Of a stretch of DNA of 64,000 bases, positions 17,321 to 25,873 are shown in pieces. The stretch is from Anaerocolumna sp. AGMB13025. Lineage in GTDB: Bacteria; Bacillota; Clostridia; Lachnospirales; Lachnospiraceae. The notes under the pieces are model-generated. The model was not told where the DNA came from, ran no database searches, and worked only from the letters and a program-made list of their open reading frames with translations. The position numbers were made by a program, and so were the translations under genes. The number at the start of each line of letters is the position of its first letter. Within the stretch, counting starts at the first letter, position 1. The stretch spans positions 3,580,501-3,644,500 of the forward strand of contig NZ_CP121445.1 of the NCBI RefSeq assembly GCF_029689925.1. The letters run 5' to 3'.

Positions 17321-18574
17321 TTATTTAGATAGTAATTTAAGTTGATCCACATTTTCCAAATTACCCACCAAAGAGATACTGCAGTTTTCTTTTACCAGAT
17401 ATTTTCTCGCAAATGCTATGATTTCTTCCTGGGTTACTTCATTTACTTTATGAATTGTCTCTTCTAACGGTATAATGTAATCCTTTAACAAGATGGATTT
17501 ACCGTTGCTGTTCATGCGGTTTTTAGCACTTTCATTGCCCATGATTAGTTCTGTTTTGATCTGCTCTTTTGACATGGACAATTCATCGTCTGTCAGTCCT
17601 TTGGATTTTAAATCTTCAATAATATCAAAGGCATTCGAAAATACCGGTTCCAGCTGAGTAGGATTCATAGCCCCGTAGATATGAAGTAAGCCCGCTGTTT
17701 TGTATGAGCTGCCATATGAATATATGGTATAGGTCAGCCCGAGATTTTCCCTGATTACCTGGAACAACCTGGAATTGATACTGCCGCCCAGTACGGAATT
17801 CAAGATAGTCAAAGCGTATTTTTCCTCGGCATCTGCAACAATAGAATTAAAGGCTATATTTAAATGAAGCTGCTCCACATCCTTTTCCTTGGTGTATATC
17901 GATGGAAAATATACGGGAACCGTGCAGTCAGACTGTCTTTTTCCTTCCGGAAGTTGTGAAAAGTTAGTTTCTAAAAGTTCCATTACCTTATCTTCATTAA
18001 AATTACCGGCAACCGAAATAACAATATTCTCCGACACATAATATTGCGCCATAAAATCAAGTATCTCCTGACGGGTAATTGCCTTGACGGTTTCCTTCTT
18101 ACCAGAAATCTGATAGCCTAAGGGATGATTGTCCCAGATTTTCATCTGGAGCATTTCATGAACCAGGTCTTCCGGGGAATCGTCATACATATCAATTTCT
18201 TCTATGATAACACCTTTTTCTTTCTTTAATGCTTGTTCCTCAATAAGGGAATTATGAAACATATCTCCAAGGATTTCTATGGCATTCCCAAGATGTTCGT
18301 CAAGGGTAACCGCATAAAAAGAGGTACATTCCTTGCTGGTATATGCATTAATATCCCCTCCGATTCTTGCCATATCATCTGCGATCTGCTTTGCAGTACG
18401 GTTTTTTGTTCCTTTAAAAAGCATGTGTTCAATTATATGTGAAATGCCGTTATTTTTTTCGTTCTCATTGGCGGACCCTGCCTTTACCCATACCCCGAAG
18501 GCGGCGCTTCTTAAATAAGGCATTGTTTCTAACACAACTGTTATTCCGTTTGATAACTTTTTACGGTTAATCAT
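17321..18574 (-). CDS. ymxG: M16-family zinc peptidase (YmxG/PqqL-like)
   Basis: 417 residues. The inverted zinc motif HIIEH (His46, Glu49, His50) and the downstream Glu in KGVIIEEIDMYDDSPEDLVHEML are intact, followed by SVAGNF and the second, inactive M16 half ending SLVGNLENVDQL. The enzyme degrades peptides, probably in the cytosol since no signal peptide is seen. In Firmicutes this gene commonly follows pnp; here about 11 kb of other genes have come between. ATG 18574 with AGGAAG upstream. Confidence 0.88.
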   Translation of the reverse strand: MINRKKLSNGITVVLETMPYLRSAAFGVWVKAGSANENEKNNGISHIIEHMLFKGTKNRTAKQIADDMARIGGDINAYTSKECTSFYAVTLDEHLGNAIEILGDMFHNSLIEEQALKKEKGVIIEEIDMYDDSPEDLVHEMLQMKIWDNHPLGYQISGKKETVKAITRQEILDFMAQYYVSENIVISVAGNFNEDKVMELLETNFSQLPEGKRQSDCTVPVYFPSIYTKEKDVEQLHLNIAFNSIVADAEEKYALTILNSVLGGSINSRLFQVIRENLGLTYTIYSYGSSYKTAGLLHIYGAMNPTQLEPVFSNAFDIIEDLKSKGLTDDELSMSKEQIKTELIMGNESAKNRMNSNGKSILLKDYIIPLEETIHKVNEVTQEEIIAFARKYLVKENCSISLVGNLENVDQLKLLSK

Positions 18575-18728
18575 GTATTACTTCCTTTCTATTTTTCATA
18601 TAGCCTAAATTGTAACACTATCGCCTGCAATATACAACCTAAGAATCAAGATATGACATATATTCTATGTAATCTGGAAATAAACAGAAGATTCACCGTA
18701 ACAATGGAGCTGCCTAAATTCTACCGGA

Positions 18729-19286
18729 TCAGGCATAACTCCAGTCTTTTTTATCAATTCCTAAAAAAATGAGATGATGCGAAATGCCTGACGGATCCGT
18801 CCAGAAATTCTCTATTGTCTTATATTCTTTAAACCCAAGCTTTTTGTATAAAGACAGTGCCCTGATATTATCCTGTATAGAATCCAGTTCAATCCGCTCT
18901 AACTGAAAATGATTGAATAAATAGTTCATAAAAGCAATCAGGGTTTCTTTCCCTAAACCCTGACCTTGTAAACTCACCTCACATAACTTAATACCCACTC
19001 CACACTTCTTTTTCTTTAGATCCAATTCTCCATAAACCACTTCCCCTATGGGTCTTTTACTAAACCGATCTATTACCACATATCTGCGTCTGGACCTATT
19101 TGGATCTTGGTCTGTTATTTCATTCTTGAATTCTTCCCATAATTCATGTTCTGTTATACCCATGCCCTGCTTAAAACCCATAACCGACATTAAATTCCCG
19201 TCATTCCACCAGTTCACAAACTGTGTCGTGTCACTAAGTTCAATATCCCTGATTGCAATTCGTTCCGACTCCGTAATTATTCCCAT
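18729..19286 (-). CDS. GNAT acetyltransferase (RimJ/RimL-like)
   Basis: 185 residues. The acetyl-CoA loop reads EVSLQGQGLGKETLIAFMNYLF, followed by IRALSLYKKLGFKEY, both typical of the Acetyltransf_3 group that acetylates amines on proteins, antibiotics or polyamines. The substrate cannot be inferred. ATG 19286 has GAGGA six bases upstream, better than the TTG two codons earlier. The gene lies 15 bases behind a MerR regulator, so the two form one operon behind the MerR-type promoter at 19738-19768. Confidence 0.8.
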   Translation of the reverse strand: MGIITESERIAIRDIELSDTTQFVNWWNDGNLMSVMGFKQGMGITEHELWEEFKNEITDQDPNRSRRRYVVIDRFSKRPIGEVVYGELDLKKKKCGVGIKLCEVSLQGQGLGKETLIAFMNYLFNHFQLERIELDSIQDNIRALSLYKKLGFKEYKTIENFWTDPSGISHHLIFLGIDKKDWSYA

Positions 19287-19301
19287 ATTCAATCCTCGCT
19301 G

Positions 19302-19691
19302 TTATTCGAAAAGTCTATACGCTTTTTGAAGTTTAACCTGTAATGTATCGATCAGCTTTCTGGATTCTTTTATTTCCTTCTCTTTTTGGAGGAGTTCCTG
19401 ATTTATTCTGCCAAGAATACGAATACATTCCCCAAGATTTTTTAAATTACCTTCATTTAATTCTTCGGGTCCGATAATACTTGAATCAGCTTCTAAAAAG
19501 ACGCCAATTTCCTGGAGGGAAAGATTCATAGCTTTTAATTTTTTAATCATATCAGCAATATCCTCCTCCTTTTTTGTATATTCCTTACGGTTGTTACCCT
19601 GCCGGACAGGTGCAAGCAAACCAAGCTTTTCATAATAGCGTATCGTATCTATCCCAAAACCTGTTCTTTTTGAAAATTCACCAATTCTCAT
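19302..19691 (-). CDS. MerR-family regulator
   Basis: 129 residues. MRIGEFSKRTGFGIDTIRYYEKLGLLAP is the MerR winged helix-turn-helix; residues 75-125 form a coiled-coil dimerisation helix. No clear metal-binding cysteine cluster is present, so it more likely senses an organic ligand. ATG 19691 has GGGAGA upstream. Its own promoter has the 19-base spacer and spacer dyad expected for MerR-type activation, which suggests autoregulation together with the acetyltransferase gene. Confidence 0.85.
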   Translation of the reverse strand: MRIGEFSKRTGFGIDTIRYYEKLGLLAPVRQGNNRKEYTKKEEDIADMIKKLKAMNLSLQEIGVFLEADSSIIGPEELNEGNLKNLGECIRILGRINQELLQKEKEIKESRKLIDTLQVKLQKAYRLFE

Positions 19692-19737
19692 ATTTTGCCT
19701 ATCTCCCAACTGATACATTAGTGGTCATTACGAAATT

Positions 19738-19768
19738 ATTATAATTTACGGAGTCAACTCCATGTCAA
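19738..19768 (-). promoter_or_regulatory. MerR-type promoter (19-base spacer) with dyad
   Basis: TTGACA (19768-19763) and TATAAT (19743-19738) are separated by 19 bases, too long for normal RNA polymerase contact but typical for MerR-activated promoters. The spacer contains the dyad GGAGT-CA-ACTCC (19750-19761). The first downstream gene encodes a MerR protein. Confidence 0.75.
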
Positions 19769-19773
19769 GGGCA

Positions 19774-19810
19774 TTTCAGGTTATCTTTTCAGGTTATCTT
19801 TCAGGTTATC
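19774..19810. repeat. 12-bp tandem repeat, three copies
   Basis: TTTCAGGTTATC occurs at 19774-19785, 19787-19798 and 19799-19810, five bases upstream of the -35 box of the MerR promoter. A weaker TTTGTAATTTGTAATTTGTTATC tract follows. Between here and 19910 the sequence is a T-rich tract with no gene. Confidence 0.8.
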
Positions 19811-19910
19811 TTTGTAATTTGTAATTTGTTATCTTTGCAATTTTTATTTGTATTTTTTTATTTTACTATTTTTATTTACCTGTTTATTTACTTTTTTTAT
19901 TTTCTTATAT

Positions 19911-20005
19911 TTGATTTGTGTGTCAAAAGGTTAATTTTGTGTTTTGAATGAATACGAAGGTATTCATAAAATACAAGTTAAGAAGCCTTTTGACACAGAT
20001 TATAT
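19911..20005. repeat. Short inverted-repeat element, relative of the 15.1-kb element
   Basis: TGTGTCAAAAGG (19919-19930) pairs with CCTTTTGACACA (19986-19997). Inside, ATGAATAC/GTATTCAT (19948-19967) forms a second hairpin flanked by TTGTGTTTT and AAAATACAA. The outer arm core GTCAAAAG and the TGATTTG before it are shared with the element at 15087-15345. Confidence 0.65.
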
Positions 20006-20055
20006 TTTATTTTTGTTTTTTACATATTATTTAAGAGTAACATCATAGCATTTTA

Positions 20056-20142
20056 TTCCCGAGTTTCATTTTAAATATAGTTTTATTTTAAAATATAGTT
20101 TTATTTTAGAATAGAGTTTCATTATAAAATAGTATTTCATTT
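20056..20142. repeat. Decaying 16-18-bp tandem repeat
   Basis: Units close to TTTTATTTTAAAATATAG occur about five to six times with progressive decay (GAGTTTCATTTTAAATATAG, TTTTATTTTAGAATAGAG, TTTCATTATAAAATAG). The last degenerate copy runs into the stop codon region of the gene ending at 20143. Confidence 0.7.
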
Positions 20143-21348
20143 TTAAGTTTCATTCCAGAAAAATAATGAACTGCTATATTCAATTTGCTCACAATCATTA
20201 AATTTAGCAAATCGATTTATGGTCTTCCTAAGGCTATCCGATAATTTTTTCGTTTGTTTCATATCTGGCTCCAGCCATATATTTTTTATTTGGAGGCATC
20301 TTATCTTTCGGTTATTGATTATTTCGATTCTGCCGATGAACCTATCACCTGAAAGTATCGGCAGCACATAATAACCGAATCTGCGCTCTGACTCCGGTGT
20401 ATATATTTCCCATTTGTAGTCAAAATTAAAAAGTGCCTTTATCAGTTTACGGTCCCAAATCATATTATCGAGAGGTGCAAGGAATTCAGTTCTTGGCTTT
20501 AACACTGGCTCCTTTAGGATTTCTTCTATAAGATCCCTATCAGCTTCCAGACAATACAGTTTTTCCTTCATATTTTCAACGGAAACTTCTATAATTTTAT
20601 TCTCCTTAAGGAGTTTGAGAAAAATCTTATTTCTGTCTTGCGCCTTCATATTTCGGATAAATAGCCAGGCATCGGAGGGCTTATTCCAGAGAAGCCCTGC
20701 GGCAGAGATCCTGCGCAATATATTCCATTCTAAATAATCCTCGTCTTTTGGGTTTGGATCCTCTGCCTGCAAATCCTCTTCTGGTATAAAATCCTCCGAC
20801 AGACAGTAGTATTTTATGGTGCCTTTTTTGTGGTGAATGATTAGTTCTCCCATAAAGTACATAGTTTCCAGGGCAACTCTTGAAAGACTGGTATCATTGC
20901 CCCAATACCAGTTAAGCTTCTGTCCAAAATCAATATCCTTTGAGCATACCGATCCCTTTTCCCTGATAAGTTCCTTGATTTGCTCAGATACTGCTTCTAC
21001 TTGTTGGAGATTTAAACTATGGATTTTAAAATAATCCCTGATTCGTTTAAAATACTTCCAATCCCCAGTCCTGATGATGGCAAGATTTTTATCATAATAA
21101 TCCAGTAAAGCCCGGTCTTTATATAAAAGGTCATAAAGCATCTGTTTTCTGAAGCCTTTTATCCTTGCCTGCAAAACCAGTTCCGCATTTTTCCCGCAGA
21201 TGTCTATGGGATCATACTGAACACAGCCCGCCTGGTTTATAAACTGCTTTATTCCTTCCTTGCCTGCAAATTTATGTCCGCCAATCAGACCTTGTTTTAA
21301 CAATATAAATCTTCTGGCCTGGCGGTTTGTCAGATTGTACTGCTGCAT
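20143..21348 (-). CDS. YcaQ-like winged-helix protein (putative DNA cross-link repair)
   Basis: 401 residues. It has the layout of the HTH_42/YcaQ (AlkX) family: NRQARRFILLKQGL at the start, CVQYDPIDICGKNAELVLQARI, a middle winged-helix part with LSRVALETMYFMGELIIHHKKG, and LAPLDNMIWDRKLIKALFNFDYKWEIYTPE near the C-terminus. E. coli YcaQ is a glycosylase that unhooks DNA interstrand cross-links; such genes also occur in biosynthetic clusters for cross-linking drugs. The LAPLDNMIWDR motif, typical of the family, is intact. ATG 21348 with GAGGAG upstream. Confidence 0.8.
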   Translation of the reverse strand: MQQYNLTNRQARRFILLKQGLIGGHKFAGKEGIKQFINQAGCVQYDPIDICGKNAELVLQARIKGFRKQMLYDLLYKDRALLDYYDKNLAIIRTGDWKYFKRIRDYFKIHSLNLQQVEAVSEQIKELIREKGSVCSKDIDFGQKLNWYWGNDTSLSRVALETMYFMGELIIHHKKGTIKYYCLSEDFIPEEDLQAEDPNPKDEDYLEWNILRRISAAGLLWNKPSDAWLFIRNMKAQDRNKIFLKLLKENKIIEVSVENMKEKLYCLEADRDLIEEILKEPVLKPRTEFLAPLDNMIWDRKLIKALFNFDYKWEIYTPESERRFGYYVLPILSGDRFIGRIEIINNRKIRCLQIKNIWLEPDMKQTKKLSDSLRKTINRFAKFNDCEQIEYSSSLFFWNET

Positions 21349-21453
21349 GAATACTCCTCTCTGCCCAGGCGGGCAGCTGTTTATGTTTGTTTTGTCTTAA
21401 TAACTTACGGATTACTTCCCCATATACTCCTCACAGTTAAACCCTCAATACTC

Positions 21454-22011
21454 TTACCGTATGTAATAATCTCCAAAAGGTACAATTGTCCCCTCTGCTA
21501 CTTTTTGATAACCACAATTAAGCAGCGCCTGCATACGTGCAGTGGCTTCCGGAACTGCTTTTGTAAAGACCTGCTCGACCTGAAATAAATCATATAGATT
21601 ATCCTCAACAGCTTTTAATACTTCCGTTATTACACCCTCTTTTTCGTAGGAAGAAGCCAGGTCAATCCGCAGTACTGCTAATTTGCCGTAACCTTCGGTT
21701 TTTTTATTCCAGGGACAGAATTCTATGGTACCTATCGCTTTATTACTATCTTTTGCAAGTATACTAAACCTTACATAAACCTTATCCTGGTATTCCTGCT
21801 CCCAAATCTGCATATATGCTTTCATATCCTTAAGAGTCTGAAAATAAAAGTCAGTATGGCAGTTATCTGAATTAAAAAACCGTACTGCCTCCTTATCCGA
21901 GTAACATTCGAATAAATCACAGGCATCTTCCAGGCTTGTCTGCCTGAAGATATAATTTTCCGTCCGAAAAGACGGGCAGTGTTCAAAGGGATTCATTGTT
22001 TTGTTTATCAT
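21454..22011 (-). CDS. GNAT acetyltransferase
   Basis: 185 residues, N-terminal sequence FRTENYIFRQTSLEDACDLFECYSDKEAVRFF as in RimJ/RimL-type acetyltransferases. The CoA-binding loop is poorly conserved (LRIDLASSYEKEGVITEVL rather than QxxGxG), but the C-terminal ATARMQALLNCGYQKVAEG fits. Substrate unknown. ATG 22011 has GGAGG upstream. Confidence 0.65.
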   Translation of the reverse strand: MINKTMNPFEHCPSFRTENYIFRQTSLEDACDLFECYSDKEAVRFFNSDNCHTDFYFQTLKDMKAYMQIWEQEYQDKVYVRFSILAKDSNKAIGTIEFCPWNKKTEGYGKLAVLRIDLASSYEKEGVITEVLKAVEDNLYDLFQVEQVFTKAVPEATARMQALLNCGYQKVAEGTIVPFGDYYIR

Positions 22012-22178
22012 CGTTTATCCTCCATAAAATAAAGTATATTACAGCGACAGAATGCATTCATTTCTCTGTTATAACTTAATTCTAACAAAGGATATACGAC
22101 ACCAGTATGTCAGATATCTTTTTTCATGGGATATTTTAAGAAAACTTTCATCTATAGTATTATAAGCAGCTTGAAACC

Positions 22179-23096
22179 TTACTCATACAATTTGTAAATA
22201 TCGTGAGCCATTTTTTTTACTTTCCTCCGTAGGGATTCCGGTTCTAATACCTCCACTTTATCACCAAAACCCACAAGCAGGGAATACCAAAGTCTTTCCT
22301 TCGCTATTTCCTTAAGACGGAGTATAAAATACCCATCATTTTCGGAAATAACCTCACCTTTTAGATACTCCTCTACCGGAACTTTAACGGAAACATCACA
22401 TTTTACTAAAATCGTAATATAGTCCTGATTATCAGATGCTTCCAGGCGCTCCATGATGAGCTTGGCCGGTTCATGTTCAGTTAAAAACGGCAAATCCGTT
22501 AGCGTCAGATTTCTCATCCTTATTACTTTATACCAGCGGTAAGCATTAACCGTGGGGCAATACCCGAGTAAATACCAGGCATACCAGCGGTATTTAAGTG
22601 CAATCGGCTCCACTGCTTTATCCGACGTCTCATGAGAGGCATTGGTATAGGCAAATTGTACGACCTTCCTTTCGATAATTGACTTTTCCAATAGTTCCAG
22701 ATATTGATCCAGACTAATTCCTTCATGCATAACAGAAAAATCCAAAAATATATTCTGTTCCATCTTTTTATCAGCTGCAGTATGCATTATTTTTTCAAAG
22801 GTATCCTTGATTCCTTTGTTATGTAGACCGGATTTCAGCCCCTCCAGGGCGGTAAGAATATAACTGTAGTCCTCACCATCCATAAGCTGGCTGTTTAATT
22901 TAAAATTCTCCATAATCTTATAACCACCGCCGGAGCCATAGAGAGAGGTTATGGGAATTCCTGCGAGACTCAGGGTTTCTATGTCCCGTAATATAGTCCT
23001 TACAGAAACCTCAAATTCCTCTGCCAACACTCTTGCACTCGCTGCTTTATGGTTTAATAAATATATGGTTATTCCCAGTAACCGGTCAATTTTCAT
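22179..23096 (-). CDS. WYL-domain transcriptional regulator (YafY family)
   Basis: 305 residues. An HTH_11 domain (MKIDRLLGITIYLLNHKAASARVLAEEFEVSVRTILRDIETL) is followed by a WYL domain whose key residues lie in VEPIALKYRWYAWYLLGYC and a C-terminal WCX part. WYL proteins usually sense nucleotides or small molecules. No obvious target operon is adjacent. The ribosome binding site is a GAGGTG ten bases before the ATG. Confidence 0.85.
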   Translation of the reverse strand: MKIDRLLGITIYLLNHKAASARVLAEEFEVSVRTILRDIETLSLAGIPITSLYGSGGGYKIMENFKLNSQLMDGEDYSYILTALEGLKSGLHNKGIKDTFEKIMHTAADKKMEQNIFLDFSVMHEGISLDQYLELLEKSIIERKVVQFAYTNASHETSDKAVEPIALKYRWYAWYLLGYCPTVNAYRWYKVIRMRNLTLTDLPFLTEHEPAKLIMERLEASDNQDYITILVKCDVSVKVPVEEYLKGEVISENDGYFILRLKEIAKERLWYSLLVGFGDKVEVLEPESLRRKVKKMAHDIYKLYE

Positions 23097-23203
23097 GGTA
23101 TAATGGCACCTCTTCTTCTACCTGATTTCATTACTTTTAATAGTAATATAAAACCCGATTTACCACAACCCCTAAATACATGGATTTGCAGCGAAACAAA
23201 AGT

Positions 23204-23402
23204 GGGGCTGTCGCAAATCAAAACTCAATTTCCTGTGAAGAATAGGGATTATATTTTACAAATATTTTATGGAAAGTATGCACGAATGGCTGCAAGAAAG
23301 AGAATGCAGCCGCATATCCACGCGAACTTGGAACGAAATATTTGTAAAACATAATCCCTATTCTATGCCCAGGATGACATACTTTAAATTGCAACAGCCC
23401 CC
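23204..23402. mobile_element. MITE-like inverted-repeat element (199 bp)
   Basis: Terminal repeats GGGGCTGTCGCAAATC and (reverse) GGGGCTGTTGCAATTT at the ends, and inner arms of 28 bp with one mismatch (23240-23267 and 23336-23363). No transposase. Short open frames inside are by-products of the arms. The ends resemble those of the smaller element at 43791-43882. Confidence 0.65.
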
Positions 23403-23435
23403 TAGTCTAAAATCCTAAACTGACGATAAAAGATA

Positions 23436-23663
23436 TTACCGCTTATTTTTTTTATCTTCAACTACCACCTTTGCATTATCAATTAAATCATTCGCTTTAT
23501 CAAAAACCTTGTCTTTCATGTCTTCTGTTTTATCACCAATAGCGGCTTTTATTCCCTGCACTTTACCATGAAACTCCAGCTGATTGTTATCCGTCCATTT
23601 TCCTGCGGTTTCTTTTATTTTTCCAACTGCTTTATCCTTACTATTTTCCCATTTATCAAGCAC
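23436..23663 (-). CDS. csbD: CsbD-family stress protein
   Basis: 75 residues, starting LDKWENSKDKAVGKIKETAGKWTDN, the hallmark of the CsbD family of small hydrophilic proteins, often general-stress induced. The rest is Lys/Asp/Ala-rich helix. The start is GTG 23663 with GGAGG seven bases upstream. Function beyond stress association is unknown. Confidence 0.85.
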   Translation of the reverse strand: MLDKWENSKDKAVGKIKETAGKWTDNNQLEFHGKVQGIKAAIGDKTEDMKDKVFDKANDLIDNAKVVVEDKKNKR

Positions 23664-23779
23664 TTTTTAACCTCCATAAATATGTCGTTTTTTATATACT
23701 TAATATTTGCAGAAATTAAAAAACTATGCAAAAAAACCGTCTGATAATAGTTAAAACTAATATCAAACGATTTTAAAGC

Positions 23780-24820
23780 TTACTCCAATAGCATTAGAGA
23801 TTCTCTCGGCAATCTAATATAGTCCGGCATTTTTTCCGATAAGGTGTTCCTCCAATATGCCTTGCTTATCTTCCACCAAAGTTCATTTGATGCGCATTCT
23901 AATATTATGTTCCGTTCAAAGGGGCTGTCAACGATTCGCAGCGGCTTACAAGGTATTGCATTCTCATCCGTTAAACAATCTGTGACCCGGATATCATGGG
24001 CCCGGATGCCCACATAGTTAATTCGGTCTGTAATTTTATCTGCCGTCTGTAAGACAATTCCCCAGTCCACAGCTTCTAACTCATATTCCGATATCTTTTT
24101 CGCTTTTGAAATATTTTTACAGCCGGTTAATCTAGCAGCCGCCAGTTTAATGGGTTTCTGGAAGATATCTGAGGTTTTTCCGGACAACACCAGAGTACCG
24201 GAATCAATAATTGCTATATTTTCGCACAAACTATAGATTTCGTCTCTGTTATGGGAAACAATCAGGGTATCCCCGGAATAATCCTTTAATACCGCTAATA
24301 ACTCCTGCTGTAAATTTTCCTTCAAATATGCATCCAGTGCTGAAAAAGGTTCATCAAGCATCAGCACATCCGGCTCATAAGCAAGAATTCTGGCCAGGGC
24401 TACTCTTTGCTGCTGTCCTCCCGATAACTGCATGGGATATCGCCGTTCCAAGCCTTGTAAATGGAGCAGCTCGACCATTTGGGCGATTCTAGGCTGCTTC
24501 TCTTTTGTGGAACCTTTTAAACCACACCCAATATTTTCTTCCACGGTCATATTAGGAAATAAGGCATAATTCTGAAACAGATATCCAACCTTTCTCTTTT
24601 GGGGAGTGAGATCAATTTTCTTTTTTGAATCAAACAGTATTTTATCATTTAGAATTATACAGCCCTCATCGGGTTTTTCTATACCGGCAATACACTTTAA
24701 AGTCATACTCTTACCACAGCCGGAAGCCCCCAATAGACCCATTCTTTCAGAGTCCGTACTAAATTTTACTCGGAGGGAAAACCCTTTGAACTTTTTCGTA
24801 ATGTCAACGAATAGACTCAT
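23780..24820 (-). CDS. modC: Molybdate ABC transporter ATP-binding protein
   Basis: 346 residues. Walker A GASGCGKS, Q-loop LFQNYALFPNMTVEEN, signature LSGGQQQRVALARIL and Walker B VLMLDEPFSALD are intact. The C-terminal third (about 230-346) is the regulatory extension of ModC/PotA-type ATPases. It powers molybdate or tungstate import. ATG 24820 overlaps the end of modB by four bases, with GGAGGG upstream. The neighbours modB and modA confirm the assignment. Confidence 0.9.
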   Translation of the reverse strand: MSLFVDITKKFKGFSLRVKFSTDSERMGLLGASGCGKSMTLKCIAGIEKPDEGCIILNDKILFDSKKKIDLTPQKRKVGYLFQNYALFPNMTVEENIGCGLKGSTKEKQPRIAQMVELLHLQGLERRYPMQLSGGQQQRVALARILAYEPDVLMLDEPFSALDAYLKENLQQELLAVLKDYSGDTLIVSHNRDEIYSLCENIAIIDSGTLVLSGKTSDIFQKPIKLAAARLTGCKNISKAKKISEYELEAVDWGIVLQTADKITDRINYVGIRAHDIRVTDCLTDENAIPCKPLRIVDSPFERNIILECASNELWWKISKAYWRNTLSEKMPDYIRLPRESLMLLE

Positions 24821-25497
24821 TTCTTTCCCTCCTTTATTCCGAATTTTCTTTTTCGGTTAGGCAGATAATTCATGAAAAAAATCACAATAAAGGATATGAT
24901 AACAATCAAGGCAACCCAAATTACCGCCCTGTCCATTCTGCTGCCCTGAACTGCCATATAGATGGCAACAGGCATTGTCTGTGTAACTTTAGGAATATTA
25001 CCTGCAATCATAAGAGTTGCCCCAAACTCGCCCAGTGCCCTGGCAAATGCCAATATACCTCCGGATATAACTCCCGGAAGTGCTAACGGCATAGTTATCT
25101 TCCAGAAGATTCTAATATCAGACATTCCCAAAGTTCTTGCTGCAAATATTAAATTCATATCGACTTGTTCAAAAGCAGCCTTTGCAGAACGGTACATTAG
25201 AGGAAAAGCAATCACAACGGCTGCTATTACAGTGGCTGACCATTTAAATACAATCTGGATTCCGACCCTTGATAAAAGCTGTCCCAAGGGTCCATGCTTT
25301 CCAAACAGTACAAGCAGGAAAAAACCTGCAACCGTAGGTGGCAGTACAAGAGGAAGGGTAAATAAACCGTCTAAAAACCACACCAACCTGCCTTTTAATT
25401 TCATTACTTTCTGTGCAGCAAATACTCCCAGAAAAAATGTAATTATAGTTGCCGCAATAGCAGTTTTCATAGATATTAGTAAAGGTGACCAGTCCAT
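24817..25497 (-). CDS. modB: Molybdate ABC transporter permease
   Basis: 226 residues with about five membrane segments and the permease-ATPase coupling loop AARTLGMSDIRIFWKITMPLALPGVISGG. LPLVLPPTVAGFFLLVLFG is the usual ModB motif. It forms the membrane channel with ModC and receives substrate from ModA. ATG 25497 with AAGGAG upstream. It is separated from modA by 376 bases of mostly repetitive DNA, so modBC may depend on read-through or on its own promoter. Confidence 0.9.
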   Translation of the reverse strand: MDWSPLLISMKTAIAATIITFFLGVFAAQKVMKLKGRLVWFLDGLFTLPLVLPPTVAGFFLLVLFGKHGPLGQLLSRVGIQIVFKWSATVIAAVVIAFPLMYRSAKAAFEQVDMNLIFAARTLGMSDIRIFWKITMPLALPGVISGGILAFARALGEFGATLMIAGNIPKVTQTMPVAIYMAVQGSRMDRAVIWVALIVIISFIVIFFMNYLPNRKRKFGIKEGKK

Positions 25498-25704
25498 TTA
25501 GTTTCTCCTTCCGATGACATTTATCCTCTTTTTCCGTTCATGTCAGATTTTATCCAGATTATCATAGTTATCACTTATAAGCAAGTTAAGCTTTAATATT
25601 TATTTTATATCTAACTAATAATTGCTATTTAAGATTTTGGGTTTAATTTTTAGAATCAATTATTTTAGTTCTTTTTTTAGGTTTAATTATATTTTTAGGT
25701 TTAG

Positions 25705-25850
25705 TTCTAGTTTTAGGCTAATTCTAGTTTTAGATTTAGTTCTAGTTTTAGGCTAATTCTAGTTTTAGATTTAGTTCTAGTTTTAGGCTAATTCTAGTTT
25801 TAGACTTAGTTCTAGTTTTAGGTTTAGGTTTTAGGATTAGCTTTAGGCTT
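25705..25850. repeat. 35-bp tandem repeat in the modA-modB gap
   Basis: Three almost identical 35-bp units start at 25705, 25740 and 25775 (TTCTAGTTTTAGGCTAATTC, then TAGTTTTAGATTTAG), differing by one base in the third; degenerate GTTTTAGG-type copies continue to about 25850 and upstream to 25630. Each unit itself contains the half-repeat TTCTAGTTTTAG twice. No gene lies in 25498-25873. Confidence 0.85.
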
Positions 25851-25873
25851 TAGATTCATTTTTTGATCCAAAA

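Noticed and set aside
23103..23354. 83-codon plus-strand frame
   Set aside because: It lies largely within the MITE-like element and has no protein-like composition.
25616..25860. CRISPR array
   Set aside because: The repeats are direct and contiguous without unique spacers, and no cas genes are present.
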